DNA from: JAXMAR01 sp046350295
GTDB lineage: Bacteria > Planctomycetota > Planctomycetia > Gemmatales > Gemmataceae
DNA: 64,000 bases
Direction of reading: 5' to 3'
NCBI GenBank assembly: GCA_046350295.1
Contig: JAXMAR010000009.1
Coordinates: forward strand, 62,001-126,000
The notes under the pieces are model-generated. The model did no database searches. It was not told where the DNA came from and worked only from the letters and a program-made list of their open reading frames with translations. Position numbers and translations under genes: made by a program. This document shows, one piece after another, positions 7,724 to 15,283 of this stretch; position 1 is the first letter of the stretch; each line of letters begins with the position of its first letter.

Positions 7724-8284
7724 TCATGACTGGCCTCCCGCCTTCGCCAGCAACATTTCCAGATAAGAGCGCCGCTCGCTCTTCTGGAGTCCCAGCGCCG
7801 CCGCGACCTCCTGAAGCACTTTCTGCGCCGCGTCGCGCTTCTCCGGCTTGGCGACGATCTCGACCTCCACGAAGCGGCCGACGCCCGTCACCTCGTCCAG
7901 CGTGACCTCCATCGGAAAGCCCCCGCGCCTGAAGCGGTATGCCGTCCGCTTCTTCCGCACCCGCGCCACCGAGCGATAGCGCAGCGCCTCGAGGAAGCGC
8001 TCGAACTGCTCCGCCGACGCCACCCCTTCCGCCAGGTCCACCTCAATCTCCGTCCGCGTCTTCGTCGGCCCGGCTTCCTTGGGGCCCTTGTAGGTCGCCA
8101 CGTTCCGCTTGCCGATCCGCCGGAGGCGCAGCGCCTCGTCGGTCTTTGCGAAATCCCGGTCCGGAGGCGCGAAGTAGTGGTCCTCCTCCTGCCGCGGCGC
8201 CACCCGCTCGGCATCCCATTCCCGGACCTTCTTCACGACGCCGCGAAAATCGTCGACCGGAAACTTCATCTCGATCTCGAGCAT
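7724..8284 (-). CDS. CYTH domain protein (class IV cyclase / triphosphatase family)
   Basis: 186 aa. The N-terminal EIEMKF is the ExExK signature of CYTH enzymes, and alternating acidic/basic strands follow: DHYFAPPDRDFAKTDEALRL, RRIGKRNVATYKGPKEAG, TRTEIEVDLAEG, FPMEVTLDEVTGVGRFVEVE. These line the metal- and triphosphate-binding tunnel. Length matches CyaB-like stand-alone proteins. Members include class IV adenylate cyclases, thiamine triphosphatases and inorganic triphosphatases, and the substrate cannot be read from sequence. Convergent with the secreted-protein gene at 7270. Confidence 0.88.
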   Translation of the reverse strand: MLEIEMKFPVDDFRGVVKKVREWDAERVAPRQEEDHYFAPPDRDFAKTDEALRLRRIGKRNVATYKGPKEAGPTKTRTEIEVDLAEGVASAEQFERFLEALRYRSVARVRKKRTAYRFRRGGFPMEVTLDEVTGVGRFVEVEIVAKPEKRDAAQKVLQEVAAALGLQKSERRSYLEMLLAKAGGQS

Positions 8285-8332
8285 GGCTTCCTCGCAACCG
8301 CTTGGATTTCGAGCGCAAGTATCTGCCCAAGG

Positions 8333-8338
8333 TACAAT
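8333..8338 (+). promoter_or_regulatory. Candidate -10 box for the Rieske gene
   Basis: TACAAT 35 nt before the ATG at 8374, in the gap to the divergent CYTH gene. No clear -35. Confidence 0.3.
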
Positions 8339-8373
8339 ACAATTTGTGGAACGCGTCGCGGAGGAAGAGGCTC

Positions 8374-8700
8374 ATGCCCGAGTTTCAGACGGTGTGCAAG
8401 GTCAGCGAGGTAAAGGAAGGGGAAGGCAAGACGGTCATCGTCCGCGGCAAGCTCGTCGCCCTGTTCCGCATCGGCGCCGAGCACTTCGCCATCGATGACG
8501 TCTGCCCGCACATGGGCGCCTCCCTGAGCGGCGGTTGCGTCGAGGAGGGCATCGTCACCTGTCCCTGGCACGCCTGGCGCTTCCGCCTCGCCGACGGCGT
8601 CTGGGCCGACAATCCGCGCATCAAGATCGGCTCCTACCCCGTCCGCGTCGAAGGGGACGACATCCAGATCCAGGTTCCCGAGCTTGGAAAGAAACCATGA
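8374..8700 (+). CDS. Rieske [2Fe-2S] ferredoxin-like protein
   Basis: 108 aa, a single Rieske domain. Cluster ligands are visible as CPHMG (Cys44, His46) and CPWH (Cys63, His66). The size and the lack of a signal peptide or membrane helix fit a soluble Rieske ferredoxin or NirD-like subunit and not a bc1 Rieske protein. The stop overlaps the start of the next gene (ATGA at 8697-8700), so it is probably translationally coupled to the cytochrome-like protein, suggesting a shared electron-transfer role. Partner oxygenase or reductase not seen. Confidence 0.88.
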   Translation: MPEFQTVCKVSEVKEGEGKTVIVRGKLVALFRIGAEHFAIDDVCPHMGASLSGGCVEEGIVTCPWHAWRFRLADGVWADNPRIKIGSYPVRVEGDDIQIQVPELGKKP

Positions 8701-9245
8701 TTCCATCCATCTTGTTTTCGTTTAGCCGCGGTTCGCAGAACCGGGGCGGACCCCGCCCCGCTCGCCTCCTCTTCGTCCTGTCGGCGCTAGCCGTTGTGGT
8801 CCTCTGTTTCCTCGCCCCCACCGCCACGACGCAAGACAAGGCCGTCCCCAAGGTCAGCCCCAAGCTCGAACCGGTCGCCGAGACCAAGCTCCTGATGGAA
8901 GGCCTCGCCCTCGCCAACTTCCGCGGCCTGGAACGCCAGCTTGCCACCCGTCCCACCGACGAGCAGAACTGGGTTTTCGCCCGCGGCCAGGCGCTGCTCA
9001 TCGCCGAAACCGCGAATCTCCTGATGCTGCGTCCCCCCAAGAAGGAAGGGCAAGCGACCTGGTTCGCGCGCGCGCCGATCTGCGGAAGAAAGCCGCCGAG
9101 CTGGCCCGAACCATCAAGACCAAGGACTGGGAACGCAGCCGGCGCCAGCTCATCGACCTTGGCGCCACCTGCGCAATGCCACAAGAGCTTCCGCGTCCCC
9201 GTAGTCGTCGAACCCTTCACCGAACCGGCGCCCAAAGTGGAATAG
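8697..9245 (+). CDS. Secreted c-type cytochrome (cytochrome c'-like), two compensating indels
   Basis: The ATG at 8697 overlaps the Rieske stop. The N-terminus carries a signal peptide (LLFVLSALAVVVLCF). The frame is open to TAG at 9243, but the protein text breaks between about 9073 and 9172. Shifting one frame there gives DLRKKAAELARTIKTKDWER and RRQLIDLGATC, then the original frame resumes as CHKSFRV. One missing base near 9073 and two near 9172 would restore a continuous protein with a CxxCH haem site near the C-terminus, as in cytochrome c' and c556. Probably periplasmic. The shifts may be errors. Confidence 0.6.
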   Translation: MIPSILFSFSRGSQNRGGPRPARLLFVLSALAVVVLCFLAPTATTQDKAVPKVSPKLEPVAETKLLMEGLALANFRGLERQLATRPTDEQNWVFARGQALLIAETANLLMLRPPKKEGQATWFARAPICGRKPPSWPEPSRPRTGNAAGASSSTLAPPAQCHKSFRVPVVVEPFTEPAPKVE

Positions 9246-9251
9246 TCGAAA

Positions 9252-10256
9252 TTAAGTTTGATTACGCGCCGAGAGCTGCAACACCTTCCCCCTCCGAACC
9301 GCGCGGACGCCCGGGAGGTCGATCGCCCCGTCTTTCTCCGCCGCCAACGCCAGCAAGCGTTTCCATTCCTCCAGGCCCATCTCCCCGAGCGGCCAGTCCT
9401 CTCGTTGCCACACTTGGCGAAACATCTCGCGGGCCACGATGGGCGCCGTGCTCGCGACCGCCGCCGCATCCAGCACAACCATCGCCCCCGCCCGCGGCTT
9501 CTCCGCCCGACCCAACAACCCCGTCGCCAGCGCATCCAAAAGCGCCTGCGTCTCCCGACATTGCTCGCCGAGCCGGCCCAGGAGAGAAACGAGCGCCGGC
9601 TGGTAGTCCTTCTCCAGCAGCGGCAGCAGATCGCGGCGGATGCGATTGCGCAGGAAACTCGGATCCTGGTTGGAGGCGTCCTGCCGCACTTCTAGCCGAT
9701 GACAAGCGCCATAGTTCTCGACCTGCGCCCGCGTGATCGTCAACCACGGCCGGGCGAGCCAAACGCCGACCTCCAGCGGGCGCAGCGGGGGAATCCCGGC
9801 CAGCCCCGCGATCCCCGTCCCGCGCAAGAGACGCAGCAACAACGTTTCCGCCTGATCGTTCGCGGTGTGAGCCGTCGCAACCCAGGCCCCCGTCTCTCGC
9901 GCGACTTGTGCGAAAAAAGCGTAGCGCACGCGCCGCCCGGCGTCCTCGAGGTTCCATCCTTCGCTCTTCGCCAGCGCCGCGACATCCACCTGCTGCGTGC
10001 GGACGATCACCCCCGCCTTTCCCCACGAACCAGGCAGGCCAGATACCAAGGCTTCATCCGCATCGCTCGCCGCGCCGCGCAAGCGGTGGTTGACGTGAGC
10101 AAACGTGACCGCCGGCAGACGCCCCACGTCCATGAGTCGGACCAAGATATGGGCTAGCGCGACACTATCCGCCCCCCCCGAGACGCCGACAACCGCCGGC
10201 CGCCCAAGTAGATCATGGCCGCGAAGGAACGACAGCGTCCGCTGCAAGAGAGGCAT
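9252..10256 (-). CDS. tilS: tRNA(Ile)-lysidine synthase
   Basis: 334 aa. The PP-loop SGGADS (residues 26-31) binds ATP, and HVNHRLRG, TAHTANDQAETLLLRLLRGT and DASNQDPSFLRNRIRRDLLP are characteristic TilS motifs. The enzyme attaches lysine to C34 of tRNA-Ile(CAU) to make lysidine, so AUA is read as Ile; it is normally essential. Length is near the short Aquifex-type form, with a reduced C-terminal region. Its 3' end lies 6 bp from that of the convergent cytochrome-like gene. The ATG at 10256 has no strong Shine-Dalgarno. Confidence 0.93.
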   Translation of the reverse strand: MPLLQRTLSFLRGHDLLGRPAVVGVSGGADSVALAHILVRLMDVGRLPAVTFAHVNHRLRGAASDADEALVSGLPGSWGKAGVIVRTQQVDVAALAKSEGWNLEDAGRRVRYAFFAQVARETGAWVATAHTANDQAETLLLRLLRGTGIAGLAGIPPLRPLEVGVWLARPWLTITRAQVENYGACHRLEVRQDASNQDPSFLRNRIRRDLLPLLEKDYQPALVSLLGRLGEQCRETQALLDALATGLLGRAEKPRAGAMVVLDAAAVASTAPIVAREMFRQVWQREDWPLGEMGLEEWKRLLALAAEKDGAIDLPGVRAVRRGKVLQLSARNQT

Positions 10257-10267
10257 GGTTCACGACA

Positions 10268-10297
10268 GGCGAGCCGGGTGACGTAAGCCCCCGGAGG
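10268..10297 (-). repeat. 30-bp dispersed intergenic repeat, copy 2
   Basis: Inverted copy of the repeat at 7687-7716; on the minus strand it reads CCTCCGGGGGCTTACGTCAC then CCGGCTCGCC. It lies between tilS and trpC. Confidence 0.75.
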
Positions 10298-10310
10298 TCC
10301 AGACAGTAAC

Positions 10311-10328
10311 CGAAGTCGTGAGACTTCG
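10311..10328. repeat. Small palindrome (hairpin)
   Basis: CGAAGTC GTGA GACTTCG: 7-bp perfect arms, 4-nt loop. Related in sequence to the palindrome at 10350-10369, 21 nt away. Confidence 0.55.
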
Positions 10329-10349
10329 CACGAAGACGCTGTTCCCGGC

Positions 10350-10369
10350 CTGAAGTCTCATGACTTCAG
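10350..10369. repeat. Palindrome overlapping the trpC stop codon
   Basis: CTGAAGTC TCAT GACTTCAG: perfect 8-bp arms, 4-nt loop. On the minus strand it contains the TGA stop of trpC (10366-10368). It could form a hairpin at the trpC 3' end, though no T-run follows. Confidence 0.6.
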
Positions 10370-11154
10370 CTACGAGATCCGCGCAGCTCCCGAAACGCGG
10401 CGCCGATATCCGGCGACCGCATGAAAGTCTCGCCGATCAGCACCCCCTTCACGCCCGCCTCGGCCAGCCGGCGCATGTCGTCCTTCGTCCGGATGCCGCT
10501 CTCGCTGACCAGGCACACGTCCTTCGGCACGCGCGGCGCCAGCTCAAGCGTGTGTTCCAGCCGGATCTCGAAGGTGTGCAGATTACGGTTGTTGACGCCG
10601 ACCACCGTGGCGCCGCTGTCCAGCACGCGCGCCAAGTTCGCCGGCTCGTACAACTCGACCAGCGCCTCCATGCCGAGCGCGCGGATAAGCTCGAAAAGCT
10701 CTCGCAGCTGCGGCGCGTCGAGGATCTCCGCGATCAGCAGGACCGCGTCCGCCCCCGCGGCCCGCGCCTCGACCACCTGGTACGGATCGAGGATGAAATC
10801 CTTGCGCAAGAGCGGCGGCGCCACCGTAGCCCGGATCGCGCTCAGGTACGCCAGGTCTCCTTGAAAAAACGGCCGATCTGTCAGGACGCTGATCGCGTTC
10901 GCGCCGCATGACGCGTACGTCCGCGCCAGCCCCACCGCGTCGAAATCCGCCCGCAACACGCCCGCCGAAGGAGACGCCTTCTTTACCTCCGCGATGATCC
11001 CGAGTCCCGGGCCGCGCTCGAGCGCCGCCCGGAAGTCACGCGCCGGCGGCGCCTCCGCCAGCCGGCGTTCGAGGATGGCGAGCGGCGTTCGCTCCTTCGC
11101 CACACGGACTTCTTCCTTTTTGGCGGCGACAATGCGGTCCAGTACGGTCGACAT
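10366..11154 (-). CDS. trpC: Indole-3-glycerol phosphate synthase
   Basis: 262 aa from the ATG at 11154 (MSTVLDRIVAAKKEEVRVAK); the frame extends further upstream, but this start matches the family N-terminus. TIM-barrel motifs: GIIAEVKKASPSAGVL (catalytic Lys), LLRKDFILDPYQVVEARAAG, VVGVNNRNLHTF, LVSESGI and GVLIGETFMRS. It converts CdRP to indole-3-glycerol phosphate in tryptophan synthesis. No other trp genes are adjacent. It is divergent from the CPBP protease gene, with a 61-bp shared intergenic region. The stop lies in a repeated palindrome. Confidence 0.95.
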   Translation of the reverse strand: MSTVLDRIVAAKKEEVRVAKERTPLAILERRLAEAPPARDFRAALERGPGLGIIAEVKKASPSAGVLRADFDAVGLARTYASCGANAISVLTDRPFFQGDLAYLSAIRATVAPPLLRKDFILDPYQVVEARAAGADAVLLIAEILDAPQLRELFELIRALGMEALVELYEPANLARVLDSGATVVGVNNRNLHTFEIRLEHTLELAPRVPKDVCLVSESGIRTKDDMRRLAEAGVKGVLIGETFMRSPDIGAAFRELRGSRS

Positions 11155-11189
11155 TCGCGATCTTCGCTTCGATGGCGGTTTTCCGGTCT

Positions 11190-11208
11190 TATAATATGCG
11201 AAAAAAGG
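11190..11208 (+). promoter_or_regulatory. -10 box and ribosome site of the CPBP gene
   Basis: TATAAT at 11190-11195 followed by the purine-rich AAAAAAGG at 11201-11208, 7 nt before the GTG start at 11216. No good -35. Confidence 0.45.
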
Positions 11209-11215
11209 TCCCACT

Positions 11216-12421
11216 GTGCTTGTAATTGATTGGCCCGAAACGCTGCGCAACCTGATCGGGTATGGGATGGCCTTGGGCGCCGTTCTCCTCGTCGGGCTTT
11301 TGCTTTTCCTATTTCGGCGCCGCCTGTTCGATCGCTTCTGGCCCCTGCAGCGTCTCCGCCCCGGGGCCTGGACCGGCTTCGATGTCTTCGTCTGTTTCGT
11401 TATCGTCATCTACACGACCGACGCCGTCCGCCGCTTCCTCGAAGCCATCGGCCTGTTCGACGTCATCTTCGATCAGACCCCCTCCTTCTGGCGGGCGTCG
11501 CGCGAGACACGATGGACGCGCGAACTCTTGTGGGCCTATCCCCTCTACTTCTTTCTGGCGATCGCCCTCGTGCTGCTCTTCCTTTATCTGCGGACACGCA
11601 CGAAAACGCGGCACATCGGCCTCACGACGGCGCGCTGGCCCCAGTGCGTGCTCCAGGGTCTCCTCGGCTTCGCCATCGCGACGCCGCTGGTCCTCGCCGT
11701 GAACCTCCTCGCGGTCATGTTCCTTCCCGAGCGGCCGCACAGCCTCCAGAATCTGCCGGTGCAGGAATTGTGGCCCATCGAGTGGGCCTTGGTTTTCTTT
11801 CAGGCCTGCGTGGTCGCGCCTGTGCTCGAAGAACTGCTCTTCCGCGGCCTGCTGCAAGGATGGCTACGGCGGGCGTCGCTGACGGGGCACGCGATGATCG
11901 GCGCCCTCACGCTCTTCATCGCCGCCCAGCCGCTGCTTTTGAGCCTGAGTGCCGAGGAGGACCAGAACATTCCCTCGGTCGAGGAAGCGGTGCAACCGTT
12001 GATCTTCGCCGTGTTGCTCGTCGGCGTCTATGGCTGGCAATTCTACCGCGTCTGGGGCGCCCTGCTGCGCGAAGGGGTGTTTCACCTTGTCGAGGCGAGG
12101 CCGACAAGCCCCGCAGCCGCCGACGAGGACTCCGAAACCGAGCCCATGCCGGAGAGCGGCCTGCACCCTCTCTTGCGCATCGACCCGGAGCGCTTCGCCG
12201 TCTTCAACGCGGGCAATTGCCGCCTCTCCGTCCTCGGCTCCGCCATGTTCTTCGCCATCTTCCACAGCTCGGTCTGGCCCACGCCGATCGCGCTCTTCGG
12301 TCTGGGCCTCGTCCTGGGCTGGCTCGCCTACCGTACGCAGAGCCTCGTCGGCGCCATCGTCTTGCACGCCTTCTTCAACGTCGTCGCCTTCCTCGTCCTC
12401 CTGCAGACTCCATCCACGTGA
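11216..12421 (+). CDS. CPBP family intramembrane metalloprotease
   Basis: 401 aa from a GTG start, with several hydrophobic segments (IGYGMALGAVLLVGLLLFLF near the N-terminus). The signature EELLFRG (about residues 204-210) supplies the catalytic glutamates; later motifs FAIFHSSVWPTPIALFGLGL and GAIVLHAFFNVVAF supply the histidine and Asn parts of the CPBP (Rce1-like/Abi) active site. A hydrophilic loop (about residues 297-325) is inserted between catalytic segments. The family processes CAAX-like or peptide substrates in the membrane; the target here is unknown. Followed by a convergent terminator. Confidence 0.9.
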   Translation: MLVIDWPETLRNLIGYGMALGAVLLVGLLLFLFRRRLFDRFWPLQRLRPGAWTGFDVFVCFVIVIYTTDAVRRFLEAIGLFDVIFDQTPSFWRASRETRWTRELLWAYPLYFFLAIALVLLFLYLRTRTKTRHIGLTTARWPQCVLQGLLGFAIATPLVLAVNLLAVMFLPERPHSLQNLPVQELWPIEWALVFFQACVVAPVLEELLFRGLLQGWLRRASLTGHAMIGALTLFIAAQPLLLSLSAEEDQNIPSVEEAVQPLIFAVLLVGVYGWQFYRVWGALLREGVFHLVEARPTSPAAADEDSETEPMPESGLHPLLRIDPERFAVFNAGNCRLSVLGSAMFFAIFHSSVWPTPIALFGLGLVLGWLAYRTQSLVGAIVLHAFFNVVAFLVLLQTPST

Positions 12422-12436
12422 TGCGCGCCTTGGGTC

Positions 12437-12494
12437 AAAAAAAAAATGTCTGACCCCTGCGGGCAGGCGGACCTGCCGGGAGGGCTCAGACATT
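12437..12494 (-). terminator. Rho-independent terminator of the BON gene
   Basis: On the minus strand, outer arms AATGTCTGA (12486-12494) and TCAGACATT (12445-12453) enclose a GC-rich inner stem and are followed by ten T (12437-12446). It lies 19 bp past the BON stop and may also serve the convergent CPBP gene. Confidence 0.85.
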
Positions 12495-12512
12495 CACCTG
12501 TTTCACCGGATT

Positions 12513-12749
12513 TCAGCTGTGCAGGACGATCGGCACGGCGTCGTGCACGTCCACCTTGTTGACCAGCTGCAGGTCGCCACGGACCGGCATGATGGTTTCC
12601 TGGGCGAGTTGCTTGAGGTAGTAGCTGGTGACCTTGCCCGAGATGACGAGGGCGCCGTCGTTGCCTTCCACCCGCAAGCGCCGCAGGGCGGGGTGGGAAC
12701 TGCGTCTCAGGGCGTGCGCCGCCTGAGTCACGACGAGAGAGTGGATCAT
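12513..12749 (-). CDS. BON domain protein
   Basis: 78 aa, a single BON domain: AAHALRRSSHPALRRLRVEG, DGALVISGKVTSYYLKQLAQ and a final strand LQLVNKVDV. The G-x-V-x-S-Y/W-x-x-K pattern is typical of BON domains, which bind phospholipid or act in envelope maintenance. No signal peptide, unlike OsmY. It has its own terminator. The 248 bp upstream (12750-12997) are relatively AT-rich and probably hold its promoter; no gene seen there. Confidence 0.8.
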   Translation of the reverse strand: MIHSLVVTQAAHALRRSSHPALRRLRVEGNDGALVISGKVTSYYLKQLAQETIMPVRGDLQLVNKVDVHDAVPIVLHS

Positions 12750-12997
12750 GGCTGGGTTCCATCAGTGGAGCAGCGCTCCCGGCCGCCGCGGCGCCGCGCC
12801 GCGAATCCGTACACCGGGGTACGAGTTCCAAAAATTGGACAAAGCAATCTTAATCGGCAAGGCAGGGAATATCAATTAACTTTCCTAATATTTCCGAAGA
12901 AGAAAAGAAGTGCGGTTAGGAAAAGATTGTGTAGCGCGAGTTTGTCGAATGAACCAGCACGGCGGCTGTCAGGGCGTGGCGGCCGGTTTTCAGCACA

Positions 12998-13426
12998 TCA
13001 CTTCCCCTCGGGCTTGGAAACATCGATGTCGATGGCCGCCCCCTCGGCGATGTCGCGGACGATCTTTGTGTTCTTCTCGCTGAACATGTCCTTGAGCTTG
13101 TCGACCGGACGCGGATCGTATTGATGGACGACGATCTTGTACTTGCCGGGCGCGACCCCCGCGCCATCGGTTCCGTCCAGGACGAAGGAGCCATCGTCCT
13201 TGACCACGGCGTACTTGGGGTCGACGGGACCCTTGCCGTCGCCGATCGCGTAGAACTTGAGTTCGATGGCGCCGGCCATCTTGTTTTCGAGGGTAAGGGG
13301 GACGCCCTTGTTGTGCAGTCGGCCGTTGGTCTTGACCTTTTTCTCACCACTGCCGCCGCCGCAGCCGGCGAGGAGCGGGGCGCAGAGCAGCGGGAGGCAC
13401 AGCAGGAAACGAACGACCGTCTTCAT
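12998..13426 (-). CDS. Secreted lipoprotein of unknown function
   Basis: 142 aa from ATG at 13426. MKTVVRFLLCLPLLCAPLLAGC is a lipoprotein signal with lipobox LAGC. The mature part starts GGGSGEKKVKTNGRL and has a carboxypeptidase-regulatory-like beta pattern (VPLTLENKMAGAIELKFYAI, GKYKIVVHQYDPRP). It lies 66 bp after the DUF1559 gene on the same strand. Such small lipoproteins often follow DUF1559 genes in planctomycetes, so the two may act together at the cell surface. No known catalytic motif. Confidence 0.8.
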   Translation of the reverse strand: MKTVVRFLLCLPLLCAPLLAGCGGGSGEKKVKTNGRLHNKGVPLTLENKMAGAIELKFYAIGDGKGPVDPKYAVVKDDGSFVLDGTDGAGVAPGKYKIVVHQYDPRPVDKLKDMFSEKNTKIVRDIAEGAAIDIDVSKPEGK

Positions 13427-13492
13427 GAGGGAGGCCTTGAGAAAAGAAAAGCGAGGGAACGCCAACAGTTCCCTCGCATGATGGAGCCAGGT

Positions 13493-14368
13493 CTACGGAT
13501 TCAGGCTGATGGTCTGACCATCGTTCACGTTGCCCAGGTTGCTGAACGTCGTCAGGTCGATGTTGTAGGTGATAAGGCGCACGGAGCCATCGCACAGGCA
13601 AGCCATGAAGCCGCCGTCGTGGGAGCCCCCGAACCGCTGCTGACCGTCGCCACCGCCGTTGTAGTCCGGCGCCGGAAGCTGGTTCGTGTAGCGCTCGGCG
13701 TCGTGATCCCAGCCGGAGGAATAACCCTCGTTGTCATCTCCCTGGTACTGGCCGATGTAGGCCAGGTTGAGGCGTTTCTCGGCCACCATCAGGGTGTTGG
13801 AGGTGCCGTCGGTGATCGTCACCAGCGGGCGACCGATGAAGCCATACTTGACGGCGCCGGTGTTTTCGAGGTTGCTCGCGGCGTAGTCCATGGTACCGTG
13901 CGCGAAGGTGCCGCCGGGGCCATACCAGGAGCCGGTGGGGGGGAGGGCGGCCGGAAGGCGACGCGACGGACAGTAGTAGATGGGGATGACGGCGCTGATC
14001 GCGTTGATCTGGCATTGGGCGACGGACCCGCCGCCGCCCCCGCGGTAGACCGCTCCCTGCTCGATATAGGGCAGGATCTGGAAGCCCCAGCCCGCGAGTT
14101 GCTGCTTGCCCGCCGCCGGCATGCCCGCCGTGACGTACGTCGGCGGATCGGCCCACGTCTGGCCGGCATGCGGCAGTTCCTTCTGAACGTCGTGATACGC
14201 GTGGAAGGCGAGACCGATCTGCTTCATGTTGTTGGCGCATTGCGTCCGTGCCGCGGCCGCTCGCACTTTCTGCACGGCCGGAACCAGCAGAGCGATCAGG
14301 ATCGCGATGATCGCAATGACCACGAGCAATTCGATCAGCGTGAAGCCTTGGCGCCGAGATCGGAACAT
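13493..14368 (-). CDS. DUF1559 prepilin-like protein
   Basis: 291 aa. The N-terminal GFTLIELLVVIAIIAILIAL is a type IV pilin/type II pseudopilin signal, with a prepilin peptidase site before F, followed by the family-typical LLVPAVQKVRAAAARTQCAN. The C-terminal FMACLCDGSVRLITYNID is a variant of the H-x9-DG motif. DUF1559 proteins are greatly expanded in planctomycetes and probably form surface or secretion-linked pseudopilins; exact function is unknown. It heads a likely two-gene unit with the lipoprotein gene downstream. Confidence 0.95.
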   Translation of the reverse strand: MFRSRRQGFTLIELLVVIAIIAILIALLVPAVQKVRAAAARTQCANNMKQIGLAFHAYHDVQKELPHAGQTWADPPTYVTAGMPAAGKQQLAGWGFQILPYIEQGAVYRGGGGGSVAQCQINAISAVIPIYYCPSRRLPAALPPTGSWYGPGGTFAHGTMDYAASNLENTGAVKYGFIGRPLVTITDGTSNTLMVAEKRLNLAYIGQYQGDDNEGYSSGWDHDAERYTNQLPAPDYNGGGDGQQRFGGSHDGGFMACLCDGSVRLITYNIDLTTFSNLGNVNDGQTISLNP

Positions 14369-14500
14369 GGCGGCCTCCGAGAGAAGAATAAGGAGAAAAA
14401 GAGAGGGCGAAACTAATCAAACTTTAACGAAGTGACGCCGGCATGTCCAGCGAATCCGGCCTGCGGTGGATCGCCCAGCCACGCGCAGTTCGTTGCGACC

Positions 14501-15238
14501 TCATTCCTTCGCCGGAAGCAGCCAGATATTGCGATACTGCACGGGATTACCGTGATCCTGCAGCAGGATCGGTCCCGGTCCGCACGGATCGCCTCCCAGT
14601 CCGGCGGTCGTGTTGTCGGAGGTGATCTTTACGTTGTCGTGAATCTTCACCCCGTTGTGATAGACCGTGATGACGGCCGGCGTCTCCTTTTTGCCTCCCT
14701 CACACGCCGGCGCCTTGAACTCGATGTCGTAGCTCTGCCAGACGGTCGGCGCCTTGCAGGCGTTGACCAGCGGCGCGGCGACACCGTAGATGCCGCCGCA
14801 GTCGTTGCTGGCCAGCTTGTTCAGCTTGCCCTCCTTGGGCAGATAGCTGTCGAGCACTTGCACTTCGTAGCGGCCCTGCACGTAAACGCCGCTGTTGCCG
14901 CGCCCCTGTCCCGACGCCTTCGGCATGTAGGGCACGCGGAACTCGACGTGCAGCTTGAAAGCCCCTTCGAACTTTCGCTTGGTGACGATGTCGCCGCCGC
15001 TGACCTGCATGACACCACTCGGCAGGAGCTTGAAGCCCGCAGGGCTCTTGCCGTCGCGCTTCACCCAGCGGTCGAGGCCCTTGCCGTCGAAGAGAACAAC
15101 CGCGCCTTCCGGCGGCTGGACCGCACGCGCGTCGATCTTGTCTTCGGGGCGGACGAGTTTGACATCGTCGATCGGGCCGAAAGGGTCGCCGCCGCCGACG
15201 GCCGCGCTGACAAACAGGGTCAAGGAAAAGCAGAGCAT
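14501..15238 (-). CDS. DUF1080 (3-keto-disaccharide hydrolase-like) secreted protein
   Basis: 245 aa with an N-terminal signal (MLCFSLTLFVSAAVGG). Typical DUF1080 motifs: VVLFDGKGLDRWVKRDGK, FKLHVEFRVPYMP, NSGVYVQGRYEVQVLDSY, GGIYGVAAPLVNACKAP, WQSYDIEFKAP and GPILLQDHGNPVQYRNIWL. The beta-sandwich family includes 3-keto-glucoside hydrolases, so a periplasmic role in sugar degradation is likely; substrate unknown. It shares orientation with the PLP-enzyme gene upstream. A damaged second family member lies at 40783-41376. Confidence 0.92.
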   Translation of the reverse strand: MLCFSLTLFVSAAVGGGDPFGPIDDVKLVRPEDKIDARAVQPPEGAVVLFDGKGLDRWVKRDGKSPAGFKLLPSGVMQVSGGDIVTKRKFEGAFKLHVEFRVPYMPKASGQGRGNSGVYVQGRYEVQVLDSYLPKEGKLNKLASNDCGGIYGVAAPLVNACKAPTVWQSYDIEFKAPACEGGKKETPAVITVYHNGVKIHDNVKITSDNTTAGLGGDPCGPGPILLQDHGNPVQYRNIWLLPAKE

Positions 15239-15283
15239 AAGTGGGCTCCATTGGAGTTGAACAAGCCGCCAACTTGACAGGCG

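Noticed and set aside
13426..13465. Upstream start for the lipoprotein gene
   Set aside because: MKTVVRFLL at 13426 gives a standard lipoprotein signal; the longer form would bury it.
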